Below are positions 46,640-58,194 of a stretch of DNA of 64,000 bases, piece after piece; position 1 is the first letter of the stretch; the number at the start of each line of letters is the position of its first letter. A program made the position numbers and the translations under genes. The stretch comes from Favolaschia claudopus (lineage: Eukaryota; Basidiomycota; Agaricomycetes; Agaricales; Mycenaceae). Under the pieces are notes generated by a model that made no database searches, was not told the origin of the DNA, and saw only the letters and a program-made list of their open reading frames with translations. The stretch spans positions 1 to 64,000 of the forward strand of contig JAWWNJ010000078.1 of NCBI GenBank assembly GCA_037176885.1. The letters run 5' to 3'.

Positions 46640-46800
46640 CCGCCGAACATGCCTTGTAAGGCCTTACAAGCCTCATTAGGTCCTATAAGGTCCATTATGT
46701 GTTATAAGGCCCTATATGTAGTATTTGGTACGTATTTAAACCTTGTAACCCTCCTTTTCCCCAACGGCCTTATTAGACCTTACAAGGCCTGCCCAGGCCC
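46640..46800. repeat. AAGGCCTTA-rich palindromic repeat
   Basis: It contains the perfect 18-base palindrome CTTGTAAGGCCTTACAAG (46653-46670) and several TATAAGGCC-type words, ending in ACCTTACAAGGCC near 46774-46789. This is probably a MITE relic; ends were not defined. Confidence 0.5.
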
Positions 46801-49451
46801 AACAACCCTTTTTTGATTTTTCCGACAAACGAACTTCGAGCTAAGTAAACAAGTTCTAACTAATGCACCGGTTCGCGGATACGCCATTGCAGGGAAACCA
46901 TACCGTGTCTACACTGACGCGTGTGATTACGCACTCGCCGGAATCTGTCATGACCATCTCATTCCCTCTTCCGCCGCCATATGTCGCACATCGCAGCCTG
47001 GTCGCCTGCTACTTATTACGATTGTATAAGCTCTTCAGAGCTTCAAGGCTGTTCAAGTCGTCCTCAACCTCGTCCTCAACCAGCCTCAAGCAGTCAACAG
47101 TGCCGCCGCGACGCATTATTTCGGGTTCCATACACCCCGGTGTGTGCTTATCCTCTAGTCAAGGCTATACTGGCTAATCTGACGAGCGCTTAGTGTTCCG
47201 TTATGCTCCTGTCTTCTCCGCCTTTGTCCGCACTTCTCTTCCACGACCCTAGACCGTTTCCTCGTGCCACATTTGACGCGCGCTCTGTTGCGCCTCAAGT
47301 GCCCGAACACATTCCGTCTTCAAGTGTCAAGATCCACTGCTCGCTTTACGGCGCCCCCGTATCTCGCACTGATGGGACAGCTCTCTTCCGTCGCCCGCAG
47401 CAACACTTTTACACATCTCCAGTCCTGCACTCAACCACCCGGTACTGCTCGCACCGTCGTACAACGGACGCCATACGGGCGGCTTCACTGTGCCGCCGCC
47501 GCCTTCTCATCACTCCGGCGACAGGTGTGGTGTAGCACATCCCAAAACACGCTTTACGGCTGCCGTAACCAAGCCCAGCACTCGTCCTCGCTCGTCACTT
47601 CCTAGTATGCATTCAACCTGGTCTCACGGGTGTCATGCTTTCGTCGCATCGGCGCGCCTCGCGAATCACTACCAAGCTTTTCTCCTAAAATCAACATTTT
47701 ATCGACCTGAGCCAACTGCTTCGGTGCCGCTGTATCCCCTCTCCGTCATTCTCTCCTTGCGGCTCGGAATCCAGGCATATCAGGTTCATCTCGTCATCCA
47801 CCCCTTGTTTTCATTCGACCGCTCAAATTCTCCGTCGCCTCTTCTTTCCTTACACTATCTCTCAGGCAAGAGGCAACACAACGCTCAGTACACTCCCCTC
47901 GAAACCTCTCCATTTTGCCTGTAACAAGCCACGCTTCTTCGACCTCTGCAATGTAAATCTTCGAATCAAGCTCCGTGGTTCGCCTTGCCTTATTCCCAGT
48001 CCGTTACCGGCCCCTTTGCCTCCTTCCCCCGCTCTTCCTATCTGCCGCAACATCGACTCTCCCGTAGCTGATGTTGAACTGCCGGTTATATACATGTAGT
48101 GGTTATTCTTGTTGCAATATATGATTTGTTTCGCATTTTCATCGTGTGTGCTTTGACGACTTTGAGCACTAATATAAGCACTATGACTATGGCTACTTTG
48201 ACCAACTCTGGGTGTCTATGAATCTGATCACGGTGCACCCAGGTTTCTATGTAGCTCGGTCCTCTGCTATGATGTCTTTGACGTCTATGGGGTGCTATGG
48301 TGGTCTCTGGCGGTCTTTGACGCAGTTTCAGTTTTTCCTGATAGTCACTATGGCTTGAGTTGTGTATGTAAGGCTGATTTAACGAAACTTTGCCTTTGCT
48401 TTGCCTCTCACAAGATCCTTTCTGTTCAGGCTGGACGGAATTAGCGCAAGCTCCCCCTTTTCTGTAAGCCGGGCACCGGCATTACAATACATAGTTTACC
48501 GTTTATAGACGTTTTCAAATGGAAATGGTTGGAGCCTTAGTCGTCACGTTGCCCGGATTTTCTCTTGCTTCGAGTAGGACTCGGACGCTTGCTGCGGGCT
48601 TCCAGTGCTTTTATGCGGACGTTTGCAACAGGCTTTCTAGGACTTTGAGAGGAGGCGCTTTGGGCGCGCTTGGCTTTCTGGCAAAGAAATTGTTTTCGGA
48701 TCTAGTGCCCCGATGGAATCAAGATGGAATTGTGATTTCGGATTTGGAAAGCTGTGCAGCGCGGAGAAGCGTGCATCAATGGGTTGCATCCGATGTGTTG
48801 CTTAGCTAATTATGAGGTTGGAGAGACCTTGTCAAGCAAGGTAATGTCATGGATCACAGACGTCTTGGTGCACGGACGTCTCGGCTCCAAGTCTACGATC
48901 GTGAGTCTTGAACATTGTTCCTATGTCTATCATTTATCCCTTGACTCTACATTCCATTCTCTCCTCATCATTCCTATCCTGAGACCCTACCTAGTTTCCT
49001 ATGTCATTTATCCCTGTCTCAGAGACTCCCTACCATGTATAAGAAGTCGTAGATACTTCCGTTGAATATCATCTTACATTCAACCCACTTCTGTGTGCAA
49101 ACACTTTTTATTCAACAATCTACTCTCAAGTAACTAGTAAAGCTTGATGCTACTAGTGTACTTCTCTGCTGGAGAAATACAGTAAAGCGGAACGCTACTG
49201 TATTTTGGCATCACCCTTCGCTTGCGGATTTCCACGACGAACTCGAGGATCGACCGTATCTTTAACAGGTAACAAAAAAACTGTCCGATCGATATTCGGT
49301 GCCGTTCTCGACAATGATAGCACCTTTTGACCTCAAATAACAAATAACATGTAGTGTGGGTTTTATGGTCAAAGCAAGGGGCTTTGCAATCTCGGATATC
49401 TAAATCACATCGAAATATGAATGTAAGTAAACGGACAAACATAGAATAGGG
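46801..49451. other. Unassigned region, pyrimidine-rich in the middle
   Basis: Several overlapping Pro/Ser/Arg-rich frames at 46863-47924 are typical of C-T rich non-coding DNA. An imperfect CTATGACTATGG-type repetition is at 48180-48300. GGGCACCGGCATTA near 48470 resembles the end of the hAT MITE at 44130. A possible copia LTR (TGTTG near 48796 to CAACA at 49113-49117) is only a guess. Confidence 0.4.
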
Positions 49452-51841
49452 CCCGATCCGGACACCAAAACTTCGACGGCTTCTTCCTGGGATTTACCCC
49501 ACGGCGCTGGGACTTTCTTTCCGCGCGGGGAGGACCGCCTCAAGGACGAAACCGGGTACTTCCCGTGGTCCAAACGGATGAAGTCAGCGTACCAGACAAT
49601 CGAAATCTGGGATATTGTTTCCACGGTATCTAAGCCGGGGGACAAGGCGTCTGCGGAGGAGCACAGGATTTGGAAGAAGAAGGACAGGTCCGCACTCTCA
49701 TATTTGCTGTCTTCTGTCGACAGCGAGCTCGTCGTCAAAGTCTCAGACTAGGACACTGTCCACCAAGCTTGGACCGCTCTCGAGACCGAGTTTGAGCAGA
49801 CTGGGACTGGGGTATTATGCTCTGGTTCCGTCAGCTCACTCGTCCCCTCCTTGACGATGACACGCTCGCACTCGATCAGCATGTGAAGGACTTCCAGAAA
49901 GCGCAGACTCATCTTACGAAGGCCGGATTCAGTATCCCCGGTCCTATCGTTAGCGCCATCTTCCTCTCCACTCTTCCCTCCGATCAAGACGACCCCAAAT
50001 CCTACTATTCCCTTGTCCAGAACGCCAAGATTGACGACACGACTACTCTGGTCTCTACGATCCAGGGTGTCCTCGATTCCCGTCGCCGCAGAAAGTCCCC
50101 GAAGACCGAGGGTCAGTCGCAGGAGTCTGCCCTCGCAGCGTTGGAGCACGCTGCCATCGCTCGCGGTACGAAATTCTGTCGTAACTGCAAGCATGAAGGT
50201 CATATCGCGGACAACTGCTGGCAACCGGGTGGTGGTAAGGCCGGTCAGGGCCCAAAGCAGCAGCAGCATAAAAAGAAGGGGAAGAGGGGTAAGGGCAAGG
50301 AGAAGGCCCACAATACGGATGGAGGGGGAGACGAAAAATCCAACAATGTACGCTTCGAGAAATGCTTAATGGCCTCCGTGGCCGACTTCTCCTCTTACTC
50401 CCTGCGTGATGAGAGCATTCCGGCTACACCTCCGACGTCATCCTCCCAGACCAACAACTCCGCGTACAGTGCACGTACAGCGGGTGCGTCTACCATCATC
50501 GATTCCGGTACATCGACACACATTCACTCCGTTCGACGCGACTTCGTTTCTTACGCCCAAGCCGTATCCGGAAATATCAGCGGGTTCGGCAACGGTTCGA
50601 GGAAAATCGAGGGTCGCGGTGAAGCACCCTGACTCTCAGCCGACGCTTATATCAGTATCGCGGCTTGATCAGGCGGACTGTTACACCGTCTTGGTGGACA
50701 CTGTGTTACTTTTGAGAAGGGTGACAGTGGCAAGCTCATCCGCAACCTTATTTCGTCCGAGAAGGTTATTCTGACCGCCTCTCTCGGTGGCGATCGACTC
50801 TATCACCTCGATTCCTCCTCGTCAACGGAGAATTCTTTTTCCACCTCGTCTCGACCTCCGATCTCTAAGCTTGAGGAGCTGCATCAGCGTCTAGGGCATC
50901 TAGGCTATCCTGCGCTGCGCGCTCTCGTTTGGAAGGGTCACATTGCAGGTGTGAAACTATCTACGGCGGGACTCAATGCTGAGCCGCCGGTATGTCAATC
51001 TTGCATGGAGGGCAAGATGACTCGTGCCTCTTTTCCTCCTTCGGAAGAGGAAATCGCCGAACAAATTCTCGATCACGTTCATTCGGACCTTTGGACTGCT
51101 TCAGTCCGTACTCTGAACGGATCGAAATATGCCCTCGCTTTCACCGATGACTGCTCTCGCTGGATTTGGATGTTTTACCTGCGTCACAAGAGTGATGCAG
51201 TAGCCGCATTCAAGGAGTGGTTGGAGATGGCCGAGCGCGAGACAGGTCGCAAGCTTAAGGTCTGGCACGTCGATAATGGGGGTGAATTTATCAACGAAGA
51301 CCTCAGGCGGTTCTTGAAGGCACGCGGTATTCAGCTAAAAATCAGCGCTCCGCGTACTCCTGAACAGAACGGTGTTGCCGAACGCCAGTTTAGGTCTATT
51401 TTTGACCGTGTTCGCACCGTCCTCATCGACTCCGACCTGCCGCTTGGCATGTGGGCTGAGGCCAGCAATTGCATGGTCTATGTCAAAAACCGTAACCCAC
51501 ACAGTGCTCTCGACCTTCGTATTGTTGGGTACCCGGATGATCGCAAGGCTTGGAAGGTTTATCGCCCCTCAAAGCGTACCTTCGGGTCGTCGCCTCATAT
51601 CAAATTTGACGACAACTCGAACTGTGGGGAATTTCGGGCTGAGGGGGAGATACACTCATACAAATATTCTTCTCTCAAATCGTCTTCCACCGAAGCTGAT
51701 GATGATGATCACAGCCCTCCTTCCTCCACTTCTACGCCTCCAGCTGCCAATCCGGTACCTCCTCGTGCACCATGCGTGGTCGTGTCGGAAGCATCGCCAA
51801 CGGGAACAATGAATTTCAAGGTAATAGCTGGAATTCCTTGA
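49452..51841 (+). pseudogene. Decayed Ty1/copia polyprotein: gag, protease, integrase; reverse transcriptase absent
   Basis: Capsid-type gag begins near 49452 and is broken by a TAG at 49749-49751 and a frameshift near 49810. A CCHC knuckle (CRNCKHEGHIADNC) is encoded at 50177-50218. The protease active-site Asp (IIDSGTS) is at 50501. Stops and frame changes follow at 50630-50700. The integrase keeps its zinc-binding site (His 50882 and 50897, Cys 50993 and 51002) and the catalytic triad Asp 51086, Asp 51272, Glu 51380 with the standard 35-residue Asp-Glu gap. After NPHSALD the usual segment before VGYPDDRKAW is missing, an internal deletion. The coding similarity stops at 51841 with no reverse transcriptase or RNase H. 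In a complete element these proteins process the polyprotein and insert the cDNA; this copy cannot encode a continuous polyprotein. Confidence 0.85.
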
Positions 51842-51900
51842 GATAAGACAGTATGACTGGGAAGGAGGGAGAAGAGACATACGGAAATCATCCTCCTCTA

Positions 51901-52850
51901 TGGCGGTCCAAATGCACATTTAATATTCCGCTGGTATTTTCGAGTTTTGCGCACCTTTTTTGCCCGAAAGTCAGATTTGCGCACCTTTTGCAGCCGAAAG
52001 TCCGAGGAGAACGACCTGCGCGGAATTGTGTGTTTTGCGCTGGTTTTCTTTGCAAGATCGCGCACCTTTTTTTCAGCGCACATTAATATTGTCTGCGCAC
52101 CTTTTTTTCACTTATTTTTTTTTCTTCTCCAAACACACCTTTCTATTTGTGAGACATGGCCCGGGTACTCGATCACCTTAGAAGAGCAGGACAAGTACAG
52201 CAAACGTCCAAAAATGGACGGCCGAGTGACGGCTTCCTGTGCCGAGCCGGCGAAGCTCCGGCTTTGGAAGGCAGACTTGATGTCACATTTCAACTTACGC
52301 ATGACTCTCAGGCAGTTTTGAAATGATTCATGAACCAGAGCCAGTCGGTAGATCCAGTCACTCTCAGAAAGAATGTTGAAGGGGACACAGGACTCACCGT
52401 CGATTTAAAGCTTCAGAATTCCGATTGACCCAGTATCACATCTTTCAAAAGCTTCAATAGAATCTTGTACCCAGTTACGGTGGATTTTGGGAAGTTGAAA
52501 TGTGCCATCAAGTCTGCCTTTGATGGCGGCACTCGGCTGGCTATTTCCGAACAATTCCCTGCTTGTAACGACAGAAGACTACCCGGGGCATATCTGAGGA
52601 AAACCTGGGCCTCTTTTGACAAGAAAAAAATATAAGTGAAAAAAAGGTGCGCAACGATGTGCGCTGCAAAAAAGGTGCGCGATCTTGCAAAGAAAACCAG
52701 CGCAAAAACACGCGAATCTGCGCTGGTTTTTCTCCTCGGACTTTCGGCTGCAAAAGGTGCGCAAATTTGACTTTCGAGCAAAAAAGGTGCGCGAAATCGT
52801 ATTTTTGGCGAAAAAACCAGCGCGGGATTAAAAGTGCATTTGGACCGCCA
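51901..52850. mobile_element. Long-terminal-inverted-repeat element (about 950 bases) with TA target duplication
   Basis: The ends are TGGCGGTCCAAATGCAC and its exact inverse, flanked by TA on both sides (51899-51900 and 52851-52852). The two arms are each about 400 bases (51901-52310 and 52445-52850) and imperfectly inverted, with a short unique centre. Each arm holds several GCGCACCTTTT words. No transposase is encoded. A fold-back or Tc1/mariner-type non-autonomous element is the best description. It interrupts the acidic open frame on its right. Confidence 0.8.
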
Positions 52851-52852
52851 TA

Positions 52853-53191
52853 CTCCTCCTCCTCATCATCACTGGAGTCATCATCGTTCGCTTCGCTATC
52901 TTCATCCTCCTGTTCTCGACCTTTCCTACTATTTCCGGCAGCAAGACCCAGAAGTCCTTGAGTAGCAGCTTGAACAAGAGAAAGATCATCGTCGTTGGTA
53001 CCAGAGCTTTCATCAGATATGGTGATGTCGCCGCTGCTGGGGGTAGAGGAAGCTTTTCGGGAACGCAGTTTTAGTGTGAGTTTAGTACTAGGAGCTGGTG
53101 CAGGCTCTGAAGATGGTGCAGACTTGGAAGATTTAGGCTTTTTCGGAGGACGCCCAGGGCCATCGTGCTTTGGCCTGCGCTTTGTTGCCAT
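52853..53191 (-). pseudogene. N-terminal part of an acidic AT-hook protein, interrupted by a transposon
   Basis: From ATG 53191 (minus strand) the frame starts MATKRRPKHDGPGRPPKKPK. It contains the AT-hook core GRPPKKPK at residues 13-20, a Ser/Pro/Lys-rich segment, and then an Asp/Glu/Ser run (residues about 90-113). At residue 114 it enters the inverted repeat of the 950-base element and continues only as repeat translation to a stop at 52541. AT-hooks bind the minor groove of A-T DNA, so a nuclear or transposon-derived protein is likely. I do not recognise the family. The downstream part of the gene was not found on the far side of the insertion, apart from a short GAGGAGGATGA echo near 51888. 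Confidence 0.45.
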
Positions 53192-53236
53192 CGTGAGCAC
53201 CAGGGAGAGAGAGAGAGAGATACTTACGCGACTGTG

Positions 53237-53345
53237 ACGCGTCACTGAGTTACTGAGTTGATGGGGATTCTTGGACGCGTCACGCGTCATTTCTGTCCCG
53301 TTCTCCCTACAACTTGCGGGGTTTGTAGGAAGGAGGTAGACGCGT
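53237..53345. promoter_or_regulatory. Cluster of four ACGCGT (MCB-like) sites
   Basis: ACGCGT occurs at 53237-53242, 53275-53280, 53282-53287 and 53340-53345, that is 46-154 bases upstream of the minus-strand ATG at 53191. In yeasts ACGCGT is the MluI cell-cycle box bound by MBF. A GA run (53203-53219) lies between sites and start. The regulatory role is inference. Confidence 0.4.
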
Positions 53346-54584
53346 AGATTTGTGTTTTTACTTCGTCCAAAACGGCCGCTTGGTTGGCAAGAAAATTCTC
53401 ATGCTTCGGGGAAGCTGGCGGAAATTGGGTTCGCTAAATTCGTGTATTATACTACAAAATCTATACCATTCGATTCGCCTGTCAAAAAGACGCATTCTCA
53501 ATATGTTTTTATGGCGGTCCGTCCAGAAATGAGCTCAGACAAAAGGATATGGTGCCGCATACCAAAAAAGGGTGATTTATTACGTAGTCTCAACATTTCT
53601 GCAAACAGCAATAATTTACGCCATGCTCCAAGAGGTGTGCGAAATCCCGCCAGGTTTATACAGGTTCATAAATTACTGGGGCTACCTCTAGGATGTTCTC
53701 TACGTTGCCGATGTACATACTTCCTGCATCCAATGCAATCCCTGCTCCCACTCCCAGTAATCCTCGCGGAGTCATTGCTCGCGCGATACTTCATTTTCAG
53801 CTTCGCTTCCCAGCTCTTCGTCTCCCAGTTCCGTCGATTTTATCACCGACATCGACGACTCGGCTAGGGAGTCATCGAGCATTTCATGGCGAGGGAGTTG
53901 GTGAGGAAGACGAACCCGATAACGATGAGCTTGACGGCGAGGGTCAGCCTAAGCGCGTCCATAAGCGGAAGCTGCAAGAGGTGGAAGATCGTGGGATCGC
54001 GCACACTGATCAACATATGTAAGAGACCCTCCCCCCCCCCAGTGTCCGAGGGTATCTTTGGAAGGCACCCAACTTTCCTAAGGTAGGCGTCATTAAGCTC
54101 AGGCCACAAAACATTAGGGTAAAAAGTGGGACCTAGAAACGCTGTAGGATGATATCGCGTCGAAATGCTGTGCTCACCATATCGCTGGGACTGACCATAG
54201 GCCCTATGTGTGAGGTTTGGTGTCCGTGAATTCTTTGCACCTTTCTATATCGCGTCGAAATGCTGTGCTCACTTATGTTTTGTGACTGTGCTTCATTCAT
54301 GTTCATTTAGATCTATGAGAGGCGGACATAGTTCTGTGCGGGTGAGGAGAAAGCAGCCGGGGTATATAGTAACCGGCTGGCTCCTGGAAGGGATGCACGC
54401 GAAGGCACTCAGGCATTACTTTCCGGCGCCGGTCGAGCCTGGCACGCTGCTTGTTCTGACACCGTGCATGTGGTGTCCGTGCCATGCGAGCCCCATGAAG
54501 ATCGTGGAATTCGACAGTGAATCTCAAGATGTGCATCCCCGGCTGGAAATCAACTATTTCTACAATTTTGACACAAATTACCTC
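53346..54584 (+). other. Unassigned region with possible gene remnants
   Basis: Frames at 53352-53867 and 53693-54022 overlap. The latter ends in a charged stretch (GEEDEPDNDELDGEGQPKR) that looks protein-like, preceded in another frame by a Ser-rich segment, suggesting a frameshifted relic. I do not recognise it. A run of ten C bases is at about 54030. Confidence 0.3.
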
Positions 54585-54812
54585 ACGTACTCTTCAAGTG
54601 AATTTCATGGAGTTCATACACGGGTTCAATGGCATAAAACCCCCAACTTTGATTCATTGCATCCCAATATGAAATTCATGTAGTTCAAGGGACCCTCTAC
54701 CAACTCTGTGGCTGGGCCATGTGAATCTGGAACCCCATGAACATAATTTCACTGCAAAATTCAGTGAATCGTGGATTTCATGGTCCAGCTATGGGAAAGT
54801 CAGGGGGTTCTA
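54585..54812. repeat. GTGAATTTCA-rich repeat, copy 2
   Basis: It contains AAGTGAATTTCATGGAG, ATGAAATTCATGTAG and TGGATTTCATGGTCC words. Its right part aligns with the right part of 45862-46078. Diverged family member; ends uncertain. Confidence 0.5.
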
Positions 54813-54814
54813 CT

Positions 54815-55100
54815 TCCTCAGTGAATAAGCTCGCCCTCCATGGTCACCTTCATCGCACCGAGAAATACTGCCCGCAGTCCCTCCAATGCTTCAACTGCTA
54901 CCGGTTCGGACACATTGCTGCGCAGTGTAAACGCTCTGCTGTTTGCGGCACCTGCGCCTCCGACCACCCCACTTCCAACTGCCACTGCCCCCGTAAGACT
55001 CCCTGCCGTACCAACTCCACTGCGCCCACAAAAGTGGGATGCTCCCATATCGTGCTCAAATGCGCCCTCCGGGATGCGGCGGGCAGCACCGATCCACTGA
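54815..55100 (+). pseudogene. LINE (Tad1/I-like) ORF1 zinc-knuckle fragment
   Basis: The frame encodes two adjacent zinc knuckles, CFNCYRFGHIAAQC (54887-54928, CX2CX4HX4C) and CGTCASDHPTSNC (54944-54982, CX2CX3HX4C), followed by a third Cys/His group. The preceding TEKYCPQSLQ is typical of the segment before the knuckles in ORF1 proteins of fungal non-LTR retrotransposons. These bind element RNA. No endonuclease or reverse transcriptase domain follows within the window, so this is a fragment. A copia gag is less likely because two spaced knuckles of different form are present. Confidence 0.6.
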
Positions 55101-55915
55101 TCCTGCATGTCCCGTCCGTCAGTCGATTCTTCGTCGCATCGCAGCCGAGCATCATGCATCGGGGCCGTTCTTCCGTGCGGAATAACTCTCCCAATGCCAA
55201 TCCCTGCTCCCTCCTCTTGCCTTCCCACCCTCATCTATATTCAATTTTCCTGCTCGCCCTCACCCCCGGGATTACTCTCACTAAACCCACGAAAACCACT
55301 CCCACCTATATACAATCAATAGTAGAAATCTCATGTTTAGAGTAGCATCATACGCCATAAAAATGGAACTTTATTATCTAGATTACAATTAAATCGAGGG
55401 TTGACTCTGGGCAAACGTCAATCAAGTGGTTCCGGGAACACCCGAAGGCCCCAATCACGTCATCAGGCCGCAGCCAAACAACTTACGACAACTTCGGACA
55501 CCGCTCCACACCCAATGATGTATGTAGCTGTACCCGTACGATGAACGTTCTTTCTTATCTTTCTGTGTGAACATTGAACATCTAATCTCTTTTCCACCGT
55601 GAAATAAGAGGCAGCATTGGACGCCTGGTCGCCGAAGAAGCCTGTGAACTTGAGACGCGCGGGGGTACCGTTGCTGGCTGAGATATATATGGTAAGTAAA
55701 TTGATTTTGCCGCAACTGTAACCCTACGCCCTTGTTCCGATCACCCTCAAAATCAATCAAACGCCAAAACCTGTCATTGAAATTACAGATTAGGAAGTAG
55801 CTCCGATATATCTAATCTCGCCCTCTCGGATTGCGGAGGAACGTCTGGGTATCCGAGACTACCCGTAATCTGGAAAGAAAGAAAGTACAACACGAAGACC
55901 AACAGTACATTACCA
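55101..55915. other. Unassigned DNA with one transposon end
   Basis: GATTTTGCCGCAACTG near 55700-55715 matches the end of the inverted-repeat element at 57827-58194. No gene is recognised. Confidence 0.45.
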
Positions 55916-56164
55916 AGTATGGTATGATGCACATCGCATAAACACCACCAAACAGGAACGAAATTTACTGCACCACATCAGAGCCTTCCCACGCCTGATC
56001 CTCTGGCCAAAACACTCCGATTACACAGTAGACTGAACCCTCTAGAGGGATTTCTCATCCGCTCAAAACTCACAATAAATATATTTTTCACGGCATGGAT
56101 TTGAGACATCACTGATACAATCAATCACTCACTCACGTGTGCTTACGACACATATCCTTTATTT
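55916..56164 (+). repeat. About 250-base repeat, copy 1
   Basis: It runs from AGTATGGT to CATATCCTTTATTT and is present inverted at 61033-61283 with few differences (CCTCTAGAGGGATTTCTC in both). It stops immediately before the tyrosine-recombinase frame. Confidence 0.8.
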
Positions 56165-56734
56165 GAGATCACCTATGACTCCTTCGATGGTGCTTTCAAT
56201 CTCAAGCGTCGGGACGTCATCGTTCCAAACGATGAGTATCTCACTGTCGACCTCCCCGCCTCTAAAACCGACCCTTTCCGCTCTGGAGTGCGCATCACTA
56301 TCGCAAAAACTGGCTTGTCCACCTGTGCCTACACCCTTCTTTGAGCCCACCTTAATAAGCCAGGCAAGCCCGACGACCCGCTGTTTGTAGGTCGGCGTAC
56401 CCGCGACAGCACTGGCTATGGAGCCTTCTCGAGGAAGCTTTTCATCGACTGTTTGAAGGCCTGTCTCACTCATGTCGGGATCTCATCGTCGGGTTATTCC
56501 GGCCATAGTTTCCGTCGTGGTGCTGCCACTTGGGCACGGCTCATTGGTCTCTCTGACCTCGACATTCAGCGCCTCGGTCGTTGGACTTCCGATTGCTTCA
56601 AACTGTACATTGACACCCCACCCGATGTCATCGTGGCGTTAAGCAAACGCCTTCTCTCCGACCCCCCACTCACTCAACCAACCTCCATGGTTGTCAACCC
56701 GGAATTGGTTTGGCGCGGAGACGATGCTCTGTAG
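56163..56734 (+). pseudogene. Tyrosine recombinase C-terminal half (Crypton or DIRS/Ngaro type)
   Basis: One frame runs from about 56163 to TAG 56732-56734, interrupted by a TGA at 56342-56344. It includes LPASKTDPFRSG, typical of fungal phage-integrase-like recombinases, then the HxxR motif (GHSFRRG, His 56504, Arg 56513). A Trp (LGRWTSD) and the nucleophile Tyr (LYID, 56606) follow. These are the catalytic residues for DNA strand exchange. The N-terminal part, including the first catalytic Arg expected just before FEITYDSF, is missing, cut off by the 250-base repeat. No reverse transcriptase is nearby, so a Crypton DNA transposon and a DIRS/Ngaro retroelement cannot be told apart. Confidence 0.7.
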
Positions 56735-57826
56735 CCGCACCATTTCTCGCTCTCTTGGCCTCAGCTCACTCTCCTCGCTGCCCCGGCAACCCATCCTCCC
56801 TCGGGCTGCCTTGTCTTCCTGGGTTCCGGCCCGAGAGCGCTCGCTGCGAGGGTCACATCACCCCCTCACCGCAATCATAAATATACCATCTTTTTTCCTC
56901 CCTCTCTCAGCACGAGCTCGCAGCATTCCGAGCGCCGGGCCCAGATGTCCAGTACATAAAATGGCGGTGTACACTGACTCGGAAAAAATATGAGATCACG
57001 TCATCCGTGAGAAAGTCGGCCGTTTCGCGCGAGACAGCAGAGCTTTGGACAAGGTCTTTGCGGTTCATGAGCATGTCCATAAGGTGTATTTAATACATAT
57101 ATAATATCTAGTTTCTGCGTGAAGAACTCGGCACTGTACAAACGATGAAGCAGTCGGCGCGGAACAATGATGACGGGCATTGCCCTTGCCGGAAACGGCA
57201 TGTTTGCACTTGTTTATTCCCTTTGGTGTCTTGCGGTTTCATGTTCCCTCGTTTTCTGTGTTCTACACGAATTAAATGATCATTGTGCCAGTAAAAATTG
57301 CTCAGAAGATCTGTCCTAACATGTTTCCGTAAAAATATCTGGCTTTCCCGTGGTGTATGCGCTTCTGCGTACAGTTCAAGTTGGGACCCGCATATTTGCG
57401 AACTCCATGTGTCTGAGAAAATTTACCAAGAATGCCCTAACACGTGCACATCTCTATTGGTATCTAATTATCCTACATAGGCATGTTGATTCTTCTCCAA
57501 ATCTTCACAATACAACGAAATGGACTCAAATTCTTGGTGGTGTCACATGTCACAGGCGTCACATAGTTGAATCTTGGGAGTTACGCCTGCCCGTGTGTCT
57601 CACAACATGCCCAGAACCTGGAAAGTCTTGCCCAAAAAGTGTCAATTTTCGAGGTATCCTAAGTCGGAAAAGGGGTGCATGTTTGGTGCATGTGTTTCAA
57701 TTCTGTGTCTTGAATTTACTGTGAAAGGTCCGACCACACAAAACAGGGACCAGAAAAGAAAACGAGTTGAATTAATCAAAATTCCCTTTTTTGGGGGTGA
57801 CATCAGATTTTGCCGCCACTGAGGTT
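56735..57826. other. Unassigned intergenic DNA
   Basis: C-T rich at 56740-56930 with an ATAAATATA box near 56877, otherwise A-T rich. Short frames only; no gene recognised. GATTTTGCCGCCACTG at 57807-57822 is another end of the family described next. Confidence 0.45.
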
Positions 57827-58194
57827 CAGTTGCGGCGAAATTAAATGCATTACCATATAAAGAAATTTCAAACAAATCGACCTCGGGAGGGCTAGCCATG
57901 GATGTTTCGGGTAGATTGGCTGCGGATATTCCACTGCTAGGTGTCAGCATGGCTGAAGATGCTCGAAATCACAAGGGAAGGGTCAATTCAGTTTGCAATT
58001 GGCTGACTTCCATGATACGCATTGGACTGTTTCTGACCAGAATGTCCTGCTTGAAATGCTCATATACTCACTCAGGCATATTCTGAATGTCATACAATAC
58101 TCGGGGCTCTTGCTTTCGCGACTTGGAGGCGACACCCGCCCAAGACTGAGCGAGATTTCCATATATGGTAATGCATTTAATTTCGCCGCAACTG
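57827..58194. mobile_element. MITE-like element with about 33-base inverted termini
   Basis: It starts CAGTTGCGGCGAAATT and ends in the exact inverse AATTTCGCCGCAACTG. The inverted match runs about 33 bases and then weakens. The 368-base interior has no coding capacity. Flanking 8-mers (CTGAGGTT and TATACAGT) do not match, so no target duplication is visible. Confidence 0.65.

Noticed and set aside
46863..47924. Overlapping Pro/Ser/Arg-rich frames up to 144 residues
   Set aside because: Composition reflects a pyrimidine-rich tract; no frame is favoured and no domain is seen.
48796..49117. Candidate 5' LTR (TGTTG ... CAACA) for the second copia element
   Set aside because: No primer site follows CAACA, no matching 3' LTR exists in the window, and five-base ends are weak evidence.
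52541..52850. C-terminal extension of the acidic protein through the repeat arm
   Set aside because: This part is translation of the transposon inverted repeat, not a protein domain.
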